A stretch of 13,495 nucleotides of DNA. It comes from Hypholoma sublateritium FD-334 SS-4 (Eukaryota > Basidiomycota > Agaricomycetes > Agaricales > Strophariaceae). The notes below the pieces were generated by a model that saw only the letters and a program-made list of their open reading frames with translations, searched no databases and was not told the origin of the DNA. Positions within the stretch are counted from its first letter, which is position 1. Every line of letters begins with the position of its first letter. Where the stretch lies: contig KN817701.1 in NCBI GenBank assembly GCA_000827495.1, forward strand, positions 39,385 to 52,879, written 5' to 3'. The translations under genes and the position numbers were made by a program. Below, piece by piece: positions 1 through 9,270 of the stretch.

Positions 1-76
1 AGTTGCCCAAGGCCCGGGGCAACTACCCTCCTGGATGCATGAACCTTAAGTGGCAACTGCCCATGTTTGATACATA
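1..76. repeat. Outer inverted repeat, left copy, with hairpin
   Basis: Bases 1-8 (AGTTGCCC) pair with 17-24 (GGGCAACT) to form a hairpin, and a related motif TGGCAACTGCCCATG lies at 51-65. The reverse complement of the whole stretch aligns with 13239-13315. Shared blocks, in order, are ATGTAT.A.ACATGGGC plus AGTTGCC, then CATGCATCC, then a GGG.A..TGCCC-type block, then CTTGGGCA. The copy touches the window edge, so its true outer limit is unknown. It could be one end of a large element or one copy of a palindromic dispersed repeat. Confidence 0.6.
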
Positions 77-77
77 A

Positions 78-475
78 TTACAGCAGCAGTGGTTGCGCGG
101 TGGAGGGGCGCGCGAACTTGGTTGGGCAGTGGAATGGAGACGACGACGACGCGTCGCTCACCTTGCGCTTGCCGAGGCTGCTGCCCGACAGCGACGAGTC
201 AGCTGACCCCGCGGGCTCCGCGGCGAGCAGCTGGGTTGTAGGTGCGAGTGGGGGCTTAGGCTTGGTGGCGGGCTGCTGCGACACGGGCATGTATGCAAGG
301 ATGATGGCGTCGCAGATGTCGTCCTCACTGAACTGGAAATAGCTCGTGTACGCCGCGTGAAAGGGGAATCGGTGCCGCGTCGTGCGTGTTTAGGTGTGCT
401 GTCCTGGGAGCAGTTGGGCAGGGACTCGTTGTACACGTTGGAGTCTTCCTGGACAATCGTTCGGTCACCCATGTC
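78..475 (-). pseudogene. Frame-broken 3' remnant of an unrecognised GC-rich gene
   Basis: Two minus-strand frames look protein-like and follow one another. The first (from about 472) begins MGDRTIVQEDSNVYNESLPN. The second is open from 389 down to its stop at 78, contains the ordered-looking stretch HAAYTSYFQFSEDDICDAII, and ends in a Ser/Pro-rich tail with a basic SLGKRKVSD motif. The likely frame change is near 355-365, either a one-base indel or an intron I could not place with good splice sites. Base composition is much more GC-rich than the transposase region, which suggests a different origin. I do not recognise the family and could not find a secure 5' end. This is more likely a decayed end of a host or other element gene than an intact gene. 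Confidence 0.33.
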
Positions 476-639
476 TGTGTGAGACAGCAGTACTTAGCAG
501 GCGTGGACAATCCGCGGAGGCACAGACAAAAAGGCTGACCATGATACAGTTCCCCAGGAACAATGTTTTTGTAATTGCCATCACCCGGCATCCTATTTCA
601 GAGGATCAAAGGATAAAGGGACATAAGGAGAGCAACCAA

Positions 640-1209
640 GGCAGCGAAGTTGAAGAGGACGTGAAGATGTGCATACTATGCATGACCTAGTTGGTTCTCT
701 TGCAGCGGCTGAGGGGGTGGTAGGTGGCGACGGCGTTGAAATCGACATGTATGTGCAATGTGCACGTCCTGCTTGTTTTCGCAGTGGTGATAGCGGCGAA
801 ACCAAAGTGGACGTGCGATGTGCATCCGGCTCGTTTTCATTGGGGCAATGGTGGCAACATCTACTTGCTGCTTGTTTGCCGCAGCAGCTGAGGTCGCGAA
901 GTTGAAGAGGATGTTAGAGGACGTGCATACTATGCATGTCCTTGGTTCATTTGCAGCGGCTGAAGTGGTGTACGTGGCAACGGCGGCGAAATCAAAGAGG
1001 ACGTGTAGTACACATGTCAAGTCCTGGTTGTTTTCACAGCATGTCCGGTGGAGATGGATGGAGATGGGCGGAAATGGTGGTGAAATCGAGAAGGACTTTT
1101 GACGTGCATGCCTGATTCATTTTCGTAGTGGCTGAGGTAACAATATGTGGTGGCCGAAATCATATCCCGCAGGACCCTCGCACGCTTTCCCTGTTTTCGC
1201 AGCAGCTGC
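640..1209 (-). repeat. Left array of about 8 degenerate 50-90 base units
   Basis: Read on the minus strand, the stretch breaks into about eight related units. Each opens near (C)CACTGCGAAAACAAGCAG, continues with a GGACRTGCACATTGCACGTCC-like block, then TTTGATTTCGCCGCCGTCGCC, and ends in CTCAG or similar. A higher-order duplication is visible: 649-720 and 901-970 share GTTGAAGAGGA, GTGCATACTATGCATG and TTGCAGCGGCTGA at a shift of about 252 bases. The unit family recurs inverted at 10410-11062. Long open frames here are a by-product of the repeat, not genes. Confidence 0.65.
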
Positions 1210-1522
1210 GGGGTTGATATGTAGCCCACGTCCTTCGTAATTTGGCAGTTCTTGGACGGTGAGGGTTGTAGAAAGCATCGAAATCAAGCTGAACACTCAA
1301 GGGTGCAGGACCTGATTGTTCGCACACCAGTGACATGGAGGATGTTTGACAGTGGCAGACGGTGGAGGTTGGTGGCAAGTTGGTGGTGTGGTTGGTAGAA
1401 GCCTGAGAGAAGGGTCAGTTGAGCTTCATCGGCCCGACTGAACCGGAGGAGGAAGGTGGGAAAGTTCGTTCACCTTGAACAAGCTTTCCCACAATATTTG
1501 CGCAGGGCCTGGGTCACGGGTG
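1210..1522. other. Stretch between unit array and heptad array, no gene recognised
   Basis: I see no conserved protein, RNA gene or clear repeat here. The sequence is G-rich on the plus strand around 1380-1470 and may be further decayed unit-array sequence at its left end. GTCACGG at 1513-1519, just before the heptad array, recurs inverted near the right heptad array as CCGTGAC at 9261-9267, so the left edge of a smaller element may lie here. Confidence 0.3.
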
Positions 1523-1577
1523 TCAATGGGTCAAACTTCAACATTCAACTTTTCAAGCGTCAAGCTTCAAGACTCAA
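1523..1577 (+). repeat. TCAANNN heptad array, left
   Basis: TCAA occurs at 1523, 1531, 1538, 1545, 1553, 1560, 1567 and 1574, so eight copies are spaced by 7 or 8 bases with almost no exception. The intervening triplets vary. A shorter array with the same heptad and mostly the same orientation lies at 9271-9308. Regular short repeats of this kind near element ends are commonly protein-binding sites, but that role is inferred here. Confidence 0.65.
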
Positions 1578-2722
1578 GCACTCATGAAGTACATGTAAAC
1601 TTGTAACATATTTTTCTTACTTTTTTTATGAATTTCTCTCATTATGTTTTGAAGCTACAGTGGTCAAGGATAATTTTCCTAATGAACAGCGGTGAATCGT
1701 GGTTGTCCTCAGATGATCACTGCGCCTTTGGGCCAAGGAGCACCGATGTAAGCGCAACCCACCGTCATTCCCTTTGTGCTAAGCACTCTATATCAGGCTC
1801 CAACCCAATGCGCTCACCTTCCACTTTGGCGTATCCGCATGCTGCAGAAACACTCCGAGGTTGGTGCTGCTTCAGGTAGTTCATACGACGACCTTGAAAA
1901 TTCCTCCCTGGATCCTCCCACCCACACCGGCTTTCACAAGGACAGCTCATGGCTTGCGAGTGTTTAGAGAGCCATAAGCAGACCACGCTCCTTTGGAGTG
2001 CTACAGTAGGCCTAATGCTTTGTGCGAATGCTATACTGACCTCACAAAACATCTGACGACCGCAGGTAATCCAATGGCGGTGTGGTACATTCCACACTCT
2101 CGCTGCTCTCGCATATCCTCGCTCAAGTCTCCATTGTACTTGGATGCGACAATGCCCTGGGCCTATTAACACGGCTTCCATGCACTGGTGCCTCAGCTTC
2201 TGCAGGTACGTTGGAGCTTGAAATCAGGTACAAGACACATGCTTACCAACTTGCAGAGTCTAGTACTACCCCCCAAGTTTCTTACATGGAACCCATCTCC
2301 ATTTCCCCCAGGTGAATCTCGCCCCATTTCAAGTTGTTACGCCAGTCAGCACCGTTCAGCCATTCAGCGCCCACAGGAGAGGCATATCTCAGCTAGCCCA
2401 GGTGCTACTTGACAGTATGAGCAGGCTCTGCGGAATATACGTCGTCCTAGTCTCATTTAAATAGTAATTACGAACTTATGCAAATCTTTAGAAGTTGTTA
2501 GAATATGTGAAATACTCAATAGTCTTGAATTACATGATGTGATAGGCCTCAGGTGTCTGGCTTGAAGTTGTCACCACAAAACAGGTGTTGCTCTCACGGT
2601 GTCAGGTGCGACAACCACTTGCATAGCACTCAACCAACCTTTACCATTTTCTGTATCCAAATCATGCTTCATTAACTATGAAGTCTCTCTATATTCTTGG
2701 TCTCACTCTTCTTGTTTTTTTC
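1578..2722. other. Upstream region of the transposase gene, no gene recognised
   Basis: This stretch of about 1.1 kb has only short, unconvincing open frames on both strands. Several CAGGT junction-like words occur between 2060 and 2330, but no coherent protein can be joined from them. The last 40 bases (about 2683-2722) are strongly pyrimidine-rich on the plus strand, ending TTCTTGTTTTTTTC directly before the ATG at 2723. That is a common leader or transcription-start feature of fungal genes. Promoter elements for the transposase probably lie here, but none is clear enough to mark. Confidence 0.4.
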
Positions 2723-5700
2723 ATGGTAGCCCAGCTGTCATGTGTGGGTGGCTGTAAGCGCAAGTTCACAGAAACGAAACACTTGTCCCGGCATAAAAAA
2801 TCATGCATCCATGCTCAACAGCAACAATGGATTACCCTGGAGGCGAGGAAAAATTCTAGTCATGTACAAAATCTCCTCAAAAATGTTCCAATCCTCCTGG
2901 ACCGTAAAGGGAGATTGCAAGTAAGTAGCTTCATATTTCTGAAGCTTTTCTCCCTCAAGTTCTGACGCTAGGCCATATTTTTAGCTTTCACTTAAAGCTC
3001 CACCCTCTAACAGCGATGATTCGAATTCTGTTTCAAATACGAATGAATCAACTACAGTGGACGGTAGCTTTACTTCACACTCAGTTCACGGCGACAATCT
3101 GCCAGGGGAATCTACTGCAATGAATGTTGATTCTGATTGTGTAATGACTGCATCTTTGGACGATACAATGTCAGTCGAAAATCTTCGTCAAGTGGAACCT
3201 CAAGATGTGATACTATCTCAACTTCAACTTCAAACTGTCACCAAAACTGGAAGGCCTTGCCGCAGTCACCGCCTGCCGAAGAGATTTCGAGACATGATTC
3301 CTGAACCAGCCCCAGTTCCTCCTTGCCATGACGTTCAAGTAGGCCAACAGATTGGACGTGTCAAACGAATCGTGTTAATCGTTCGGGACCGCTTGATTAC
3401 TGCAGCAAATTCGTTTGGAATTTGGCGGGACTACCCGTACCGGCCTACATACAATCCTGATGCAGCACTCTCTCTCGACGATTTGGCTGTCAGACCTCCA
3501 CAGATCCCTCAAATTAATCCTCTGGCTCAAGACCATCCCAATACTGTCTATCCTAAGTACTGGCCGTTTGCTAATCCAACAATTCATCGAGTCATGCAGT
3601 GGCTGAACAACGGAAACACCGTTAAATCCGAAAGTCAAATGAATGAGTTTGTCAAGGCGGTGATAATGCCCTCTGATTTTTCTCGTGAGCATCTTGTTGG
3701 CTTTGATGCACACCGTGAAAACCATCGGTTGGACCATTCCCTCTCAGAATCATCCTTTCAGAGTCAATTTATATCCAGCCCGGTCGAAATTTTGGTTCCA
3801 TCAGGAGAAAAAAAGATCCCCCCCAAGGTGTTTGCTGTACCAGGGCTCCTTCACCGAAAGCTTACATCTGTCATCTCCGACGCATTTTCTGGCTCGCTGG
3901 CACATCTACATCACTTCTATCCCTTCAAACTCTATCATCGCTCTTCTCACACAAACCTGGATGAACGTATATATGGAGAAATATACACCTCAGATGCTTT
4001 TCAGAAAGAGCATGAAGAGATACAACGACGAGCACCTAGTCCTCCTGAAGACCCTAAATGCACCAGAGAAAAGGTTGTGGCGGCACTGATGTTCTCATCA
4101 GACGCTACACATTTAACAGATTTCGGAAATGCAAAAGCATGGCCTATTTATCTTATGCTTGGAAATCTTTCAAAGTACATTCGCTCCAAGCCTCATTCTG
4201 GAGCAATGCATCACCTGGCCTACATTCCTTCGGTAAGTCTGATAATTACAGCTCTTTCAGCGTACTTGCTAATAACGTCTTTTAGCTGCCAGACTCATTT
4301 CAGGACTTCGCTTCAGAATTTCACAAAAAATGGAAAACTCAAAAGAAAAGCATTCTGACACATTGTCGCCGTGAGCTTATGCAATCAGTGTGGAAAATGA
4401 TTCTCGACGATGATTTCATCCATGCTTATACGTATGGAATGGTTATTAAGTGCATTGATGGAATTGAGCGTCGGGTATATCCCCGAATCTTCACCTATTC
4501 AGCGGACTATCCAGAGAAGTAGGTGTGTGTGGTTTAGTATAATGTATTTGGTATCTGATCTCATTTTCAGGGTTCTCCTTGCCACAATCCGAGATCAAGG
4601 CCTCTGTCCATGCCCTCGATGCCTTGTCGCCATGGCCAATTTGAGTAAACTCGGTAAAGCCAGAGACAGTAAGACACGCCTCGAAAGGCTTAGAACTTTC
4701 ATGTATACCAACGTCGTCAAAGCCCGGAAGCTTATATATGAAAAGGCGAATTCGGCTGCTGGAAGTGGGGTTGATCGATGGCTCAAGGAATTTTCTGGTG
4801 TTCCTACCATGGTAAGTTCGCATCGATCTACTTGGTGTGGCTTTCATTTGATTTCTATATAATGGATAGAATGCTTTTGTTGAACGACTGGGAAAGGACA
4901 AGTTCAACCCTTCAAATATGCTTGTCGTTGACCTTCTCCACGAATTCGAACTTGGGGTGTGGAAAATGTTGTTTACTCATCTCATACGTCTGCTCTATGC
5001 TGCAGGCAATGGTTCAGATATGCTTGTGGTTGAGCTTGACAAAAGGTGAGTATCAATAAATCATCTGGGCTATATCATCGTAAACGATTGGATTTCAGAT
5101 ATCGTCAGATATCAACTTTTGGCTCTGGAACCATCCGTTGTTTTTCTGCAAACTCATCAGAAATGAAAAAACTTGCTGCTCGCGACTTTGAGGACCTACT
5201 TCAGGCACGTAATTTTACGATATGCTTATTGCTAATCTCAGTATGATACTCTATCAGTGTGCAATTCCAGCGTTTGAAGGGCTTTTAGAAGGAAATGATA
5301 ATAAACGCCTCATGAAATTGCTTTATAGAACAGCTGAATGGCATGGTCTGGCTAAATTGCGAATGCATACCGAATCATCACTTTCTTTGCTGGACGAATT
5401 GACCAAAGAGTTTGGTGAACTGATGCGAAAATTCCAGGACTTAACATGTGCAAAATTCAGCACTGTGGAACTTCCGAAAGAAAGAGCTGCTCGAAGACGC
5501 CGCCAGATCAAGCGAGGTGTGCCTAAACCTGTCGCTGACTCGGATATGACAGATGTCACACCTGCTAGTGGAACTGTTTCTGAATGTAAGCTTCTACGTA
5601 AAATCCAATGCCATTTTGTTCATCGTCCACTGACTCAAAATTTGTATTCCAGAAGTAACACTTCAATTCGTTGGGGAACGTAAAGCTGCAAATTTGAATT

Positions 5701-7201
5701 TGTCAACAGTAAAATTCCACTTTCTCGGGGATTACGTCCAGCATATACGCAACTTTGGGACAACAGACTCTTATTCAACCCAGCTGGTTTGTCCACTCAA
5801 CTATGCTCATTACGGAAAGACTCATACGTATTGGTGTAGGGTGAATTAGCTCATCGTTCCGTTAAACAATTCTACGGTCTAACAAATAAAAAAAACCCAA
5901 TTCAGCAAATTGCAAAGAAATACTGTCGCAAGCAGGCACTTCATCATAGCGAAAAATGCGAGGTACAGGAAGCTAGTCAAGGAAGCCGCCTTGAAGACCA
6001 CCATTTCATATCTGCGTCTCGGAATAAACCTATCAACATATATTCATTTGTGCGCACACATTCTGAAGATCCTGCCAAGAAGGTTAGTATTCATTCAGAT
6101 AACTTTCTGTTATACTACTCTTGCTGACCGTGTTTCCAGAACTTTATACGGTCACTGTACAACCATCTTCTGGGACGTTTTCTTGGGCACCCGTTTGATG
6201 GAGATGAGGATGATTCATTTACCTCCAAAGACCGGCAGACAATACGCATCCAAAACGAAACCATTTTCCAAGTTTGCACAGCACGAATCAATTATACAAC
6301 TTATGATCTACGCCGAGCTTACGACACCATCAACCCTCGCACACATCCCTTTGTCATGGTAGCTTCCCCAGAGACGGAGCCTGGCGCCCATCCATTTTGG
6401 TATGCAGCAGTCATGGGTGTTTTCCATGCAAATGTTCAACATACTGGTCAAGCATCTCAAGATTATCGTTTTTGGCGAACAGAGTTCCTGTGGGTGAGAT
6501 GGCTGGGAGTGGTTCCCGATTATTCTTGTGGACGAAGTGAAGCGAAACTTCCCAAAATTGGATTTGTTCCTGATACCGACGAATACGCTTTTGGATTTCT
6601 TGATCCTTCCGTTGTCTTGAGAGGTTGTCACCTTGTTCCTTCCTTTGTGGATGGTAGGACCACCAAACTTCTGACTGTGGACAAAGGGTATCCAACAGCT
6701 GCCAGACCTCCAAGGGAACAAGACGATTGGGAAAACTTTTACGTTGGAATGTGAGCTTTTTTTCCCAAGTAGATTGTTCTCTTCTCACAACGACCTTTCT
6801 TTTCTTCCAGTTTTGTGGATCGAGATATGCTGATGCGATTTGAAGGAAACGGCATTGGCCATTTTGGTCAAACAGTTCAAACCTCCTCTTCCACTTCCTT
6901 GGAAGATCCCACAACGACTTCAGAACCTGCGACAGATGAAGAAGACGAAACAAGTGACTCTGAAATGGAAATAGCACAGCCTCCTGAAATTGACGACACC
7001 TTGTCTTCAGAAGATGAAGGAGAAACCGAAGATGATGAAGGCAGTGAAGACGACAATGAAGAGGACGCCGAGGACAGTGATGCAGACGACGATGAGGACA
7101 GTGATGCAGACAATGACGAAAATGAAGACGAGGAAGAACTTGACGCTGAGGAAGACGATGACGATGACGATGGGGGCGCTGATCCAGACAACAATTTATA
7201 A
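2723..7201 (+). CDS. Plavaka-type (CACTA/EnSpm-like) DNA transposase, 11 exons
   Basis: Predicted DDE-type transposase that would cut and move its own element in the nucleus. Exons by eye: 2723-2920, 2985-4232, 4286-4518, 4571-4811, 4870-5045, 5099-5204, 5258-5585, 5656-5786, 5840-6082, 6140-6750, 6811-7201. Joined, they are in frame and give 1301 residues without a stop. Order: zinc-finger-like C7-x3-C11-x12-H24-x3-C28; Ser/Thr-rich linker; a family core with SSDATHL (D439), HHLAYIPS, FTYSADYPEK, CPCPRC (C572, C574, C577), DLLHEFELGVWK (D661), FEDLLQ and GELAHRSVKQFYG (E889); HPFWYAAVMGVFHANV; FVDRDMLMRF; and an acidic tail from residue 1214. These blocks match Plavaka proteins as I remember them. 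D439, D661 and E889 are candidate catalytic acids (inference). An in-frame ATG at 2678 would add 15 hydrophobic residues. I prefer 2723 because the finger then sits at the N terminus, as is usual in the family. All introns are GT-AG except the one at 5205, which is GC-AG. Confidence 0.9.
5205..5257 (+). other. GC-AG intron in the transposase gene
   Basis: The preceding exon ends FEDLLQ at 5204 (CAG). The next conserved block, CAIPAFEGLL, starts at 5258 after CTATCAG. The only in-frame junction uses CAG|GCACGT as donor, with a CTAAT branch-like word at 5232. The nearest GT (5209) breaks the frame with either nearby acceptor, and reading through meets a stop. GC-AG introns are a known minor class. 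A T-to-C change in a former GTACGT donor would also explain it. Confidence 0.7.
5586..5655 (+). other. Intron with tandem CAG/AAG acceptor
   Basis: The donor is GTAAGC at 5586 and a CTGAC branch-like word lies near 5630. The acceptor region reads TTCCAGAAG. Cutting after the first AG (5652) creates TAA at the junction. Cutting after the second (5655) keeps the frame and gives LTLQFVGERK. The intron is therefore drawn to 5655. The choice decides whether the product is full length. Confidence 0.65.
6941..7198 (+). other. Acidic C-terminal tail of the transposase
   Basis: This part of the last exon encodes about 86 residues that are mostly Asp, Glu and Ser, with repeated GAN triplets in the DNA. 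Acidic tails are usual at the C-terminal end of this family. The repetition opens long Ser-rich frames on the minus strand that are artefacts. Its role is unknown; contact with chromatin or a partner protein is possible. Confidence 0.7.
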
Positions 7202-7490
7202 TTCCATGAATACTACTTTTAAATTAATAGCCAGTACAACTTTGAATATAAATGCAGACTGCTCCCTACAATACCATACATGATGATACGACAATACAAG
7301 GGCAATCAGGAAGTCCAGTGGTACTCGAGTGTTGAGGTGATAAGTATCGATCGAGGAAGATACAAATGCAGTCAAGAAGTCTAGTGATACTTGAGAGTCT
7401 GAGACGATACCACAAGTTACAAAAGAGACAATAAATATCAATGAAGATGATAGTACCACTTGCAAAGAAAAACAAAATTCAGACCAGGAT
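7202..7490. other. Tail-to-tail spacer between the two genes
   Basis: This stretch separates the stop of the transposase (7201) from the stop of the minus-strand gene (7491). It must hold the 3' ends of both transcripts. An AATATAAA word near 7245 is a possible poly(A) signal for the plus-strand gene. The two transcripts may overlap at their 3' ends given the small gap. Confidence 0.5.
7296..7410. repeat. Two-copy diverged tandem repeat, period 66
   Basis: About 48 bases starting at 7296 (ACAAGGGCAATCAGGAAGTC) recur from 7362 (ACAAATGCAGTCAAGAAGTC). The similarity continues through AGTG.TACT.GAG and TGAG..GATA. Most differences are G/A or C/T transitions. The period is a multiple of three, so both copies translate in the same minus-strand frame, but no gene is evident there. 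Confidence 0.65.
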
Positions 7491-8944
7491 TTATTTTCGC
7501 CATGTCTTGTTTGTAGAGGAATGTCCATGGACAGAACCAGCAGCCTTCGCTGCAGGGGATGCTTTAGCAGCCGCCTGGAGTGATCTCGGTGCCGGTGATG
7601 GCGGTGCTGTTGCCTGAGGTGAGGCTGACTTTGATGTGGACGGTCCCGGTCTCGTGGGCTGTGGTGCAAGTGATGATGCAGGTGTTGTCTGCTTTGCAAC
7701 TACTGATGCCCATGACATCTTAGAAGACGAAGCTGCTGTGCCTACGCCTGCAGATGCTGGAGGCGACGACATGGAAGGAGAGGGCACCACAGGAGAGGGA
7801 ATTGAAGATGATGGAACGGAAGGAGAGGGTACAACATTGTCTGGTTGATGCGGTGGACGAGGCGGACGAGGCGGACGATGCAAAGGTGAAGGGGATGGCT
7901 GCATGCGTTGGAGGAAAAGCAGTATTCCCGAAATTCCTGTCTGGGTACTCCCATTGTCGATTGTCAGAAGGTGAGAATTCGGGCCACACAGTTCCTCTCG
8001 GACTTTATCATACGAAGGAAGGGTATGGGCAAATCGATTCCCCACATTCCTAATTATAGAGTTCCTCTCAGTTAATAAGCGCATGGCGTCAGCGTTGTCC
8101 AGAAGTTCTCGGAGAGCACTGGAGCCATTCGAAAAGACAATATCGACAGAAGTCCCAATGTGCTGCCGTAGGAGGTCCATTGCAATGCTGAGACGATGAG
8201 CGTTATCCTCCACTAATTCCTCTGGTGAAAGTATGTATCCTTGAGGAAACCGACTCTGTGAAAGAAGGTAGCGACGCCAGATGCGGCTAGCATTGGACAG
8301 ATCCTCCTTCAAAAGATTTTGGCCGGTTGGAGACAAAGCCACTACATCCCGCAAAACCTCGGTAGCGACTGTCATCCCTTGGTCTAGAACAGCACGAGCC
8401 CACAGAATATGATCGAACGATGGGTCCTAGAAAATTCAAAAAATTAGCAATGCGTTCCAGAAGATTAATTGCGATTGTAAAAGCTCACTTTATATCGCAG
8501 ATAGAATCTAATATCCCCGGAATCCGACTGTATTTGTAACATGCATCTATTGAAGTACTCCTCGAGCAAGCGTAGACGGTGAAGCAAGTAGTCCGATTGT
8601 TGCTGGTAGTTAGTAAGGCCCGGCGGGAACCCGTCGAATTGCGGTATCGGTTGTGTCATTGAAGACGGTGGAACCTGAAAGGATGTGTAGGCTGCAAAAA
8701 TCATCAGACATAGGGAAATCAAATCAACACTGAATAAGTAGATACCGTATTCAGCTATACTTCCGATACTTGAAGGCGGGCCACTGGTACTCGGCGAAAC
8801 ACTTGGGGTATTTGCCTCCAAATGAGTAAATCGGATGGGCTGCGGGGCTAATAGAGGTTCCGGGTATTCTCCAGAAGCTGTAGAAATGACAGAGACTGAC
8901 GACGCCCTTGGCGACCCAGCCTCAGAGTGTTGAAAGTGAGCCAT
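7491..8944 (-). CDS. Uncharacterised partner protein of the transposon, 3 exons
   Basis: Exons on the minus strand: 8944-8746, 8691-8489, 8426-7491, giving 445 residues with the TAA at 7491. Introns are 54 and 62 bases, with donors GTATCT and GTGAGC and acceptors TTTTTGCAG and TTTTCTAG. Residues 1 to about 85 are Ser/Pro-rich. Residues about 86-305 look folded and partly helical, with LLHRLRLLEEYFNRCML, DPSFDHILWARAVLDQG and HRLSIAMDLLRQHIGTSVD. Residues about 310-445 are a Pro/Ser/Ala-rich tail holding SWASVVAKQ. I do not recognise the family and see no catalytic motif or membrane segment. The ATG at 8944 (CCACCAATGG) is chosen because the frame has no earlier ATG and a TATA-like box lies about 55 bases upstream. 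It converges on the transposase and shares its intron style, so it probably belongs to the same element, possibly as an accessory protein (inference). Confidence 0.72.
8692..8745 (-). other. 54-base intron with open read-through
   Basis: The donor is GTATCT and the acceptor TTTTTGCAG. The length is a multiple of three with no in-frame stop, so retention would insert 18 mainly hydrophobic residues (LFSVDLISLCLMIF core). The splice signals and the abrupt hydrophobic insert argue for an intron rather than a membrane segment. Confidence 0.65.
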
Positions 8945-8997
8945 TGGTGGTAAGGCTGGCAAGCCCAGATTGGGGTCTAGCGAAAAACGACTGTTAA

Positions 8998-9004
8998 TTT
9001 TATA
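8998..9004 (-). promoter_or_regulatory. TATA-like box of the partner gene
   Basis: The minus strand reads CTACTATAAAATTAAC, placing TATAAAA about 55 bases before the ATG at 8944. The spacing suits transcription starting shortly before the start codon. It also argues against an additional coding exon further upstream, where the frame is stopped. Confidence 0.4.
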
Positions 9005-9270
9005 GTAGAGCCCTCTCGGTCTCCGACTAAATCACATTACCTTGGTGACTATCCAGATTCTGGGCTCTTCACCTATCAATTGAGTCGTTGAGAAAGCGCT
9101 GAGCACAAGATGACAGTCGAAGGCAGGTTGAAGGCTTTCGGTGATCGGATTCGTGACCACAGGTGACCACAGAGGTGTGCTGGTACGGTTCTAGTACGAC
9201 TCGGATATGATTGTCAATATCCGGTGTGCCAGCCTGTGTTGCTTATTAATTATTGACTTACCGTGACTAG
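9005..9270. other. Upstream region of the partner gene
   Basis: No gene is seen. A perfect 10-base direct repeat GTGACCACAG occurs at 9153 and 9163. GTGTGCTGG (about 9176) and GTGTGCCAGC (about 9223) flank an AT-rich stretch and could form a weak stem (GCTGG/CCAGC). Near 9252-9267, ATTGACTTACCGTGAC is an inverted partial match to GTCACGGGTGTCAAT at 1513-1527. Confidence 0.35.

Noticed and set aside
676..1020. 114-residue open frame on the minus strand with Cys/His-rich HCENKQDVHIA repeats
   Set aside because: It is the translation of the degenerate unit array. The same words appear in the inverted array at 10591-11124, frames shift between units, and no gene structure surrounds it.
1765..2181. 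138-residue minus-strand frame
   Set aside because: No recognisable motif, uneven composition, no splice partners, and a competing plus-strand frame of equal quality.
6877..7194. Ser-rich 105-residue frame on the minus strand
   Set aside because: It is the antisense of the acidic tail of the transposase, where GAN codons read as Ser on the other strand.
7196..7699. 167-residue minus-strand frame over the spacer and the partner gene's 3' end
   Set aside because: It overlaps the partner gene in another frame and consists of His/Arg-rich shadow plus the 66-base repeat.
8692..8745. Membrane segment in the partner protein
   Set aside because: The hydrophobic stretch coincides with a normal 54-base intron with good donor and acceptor.
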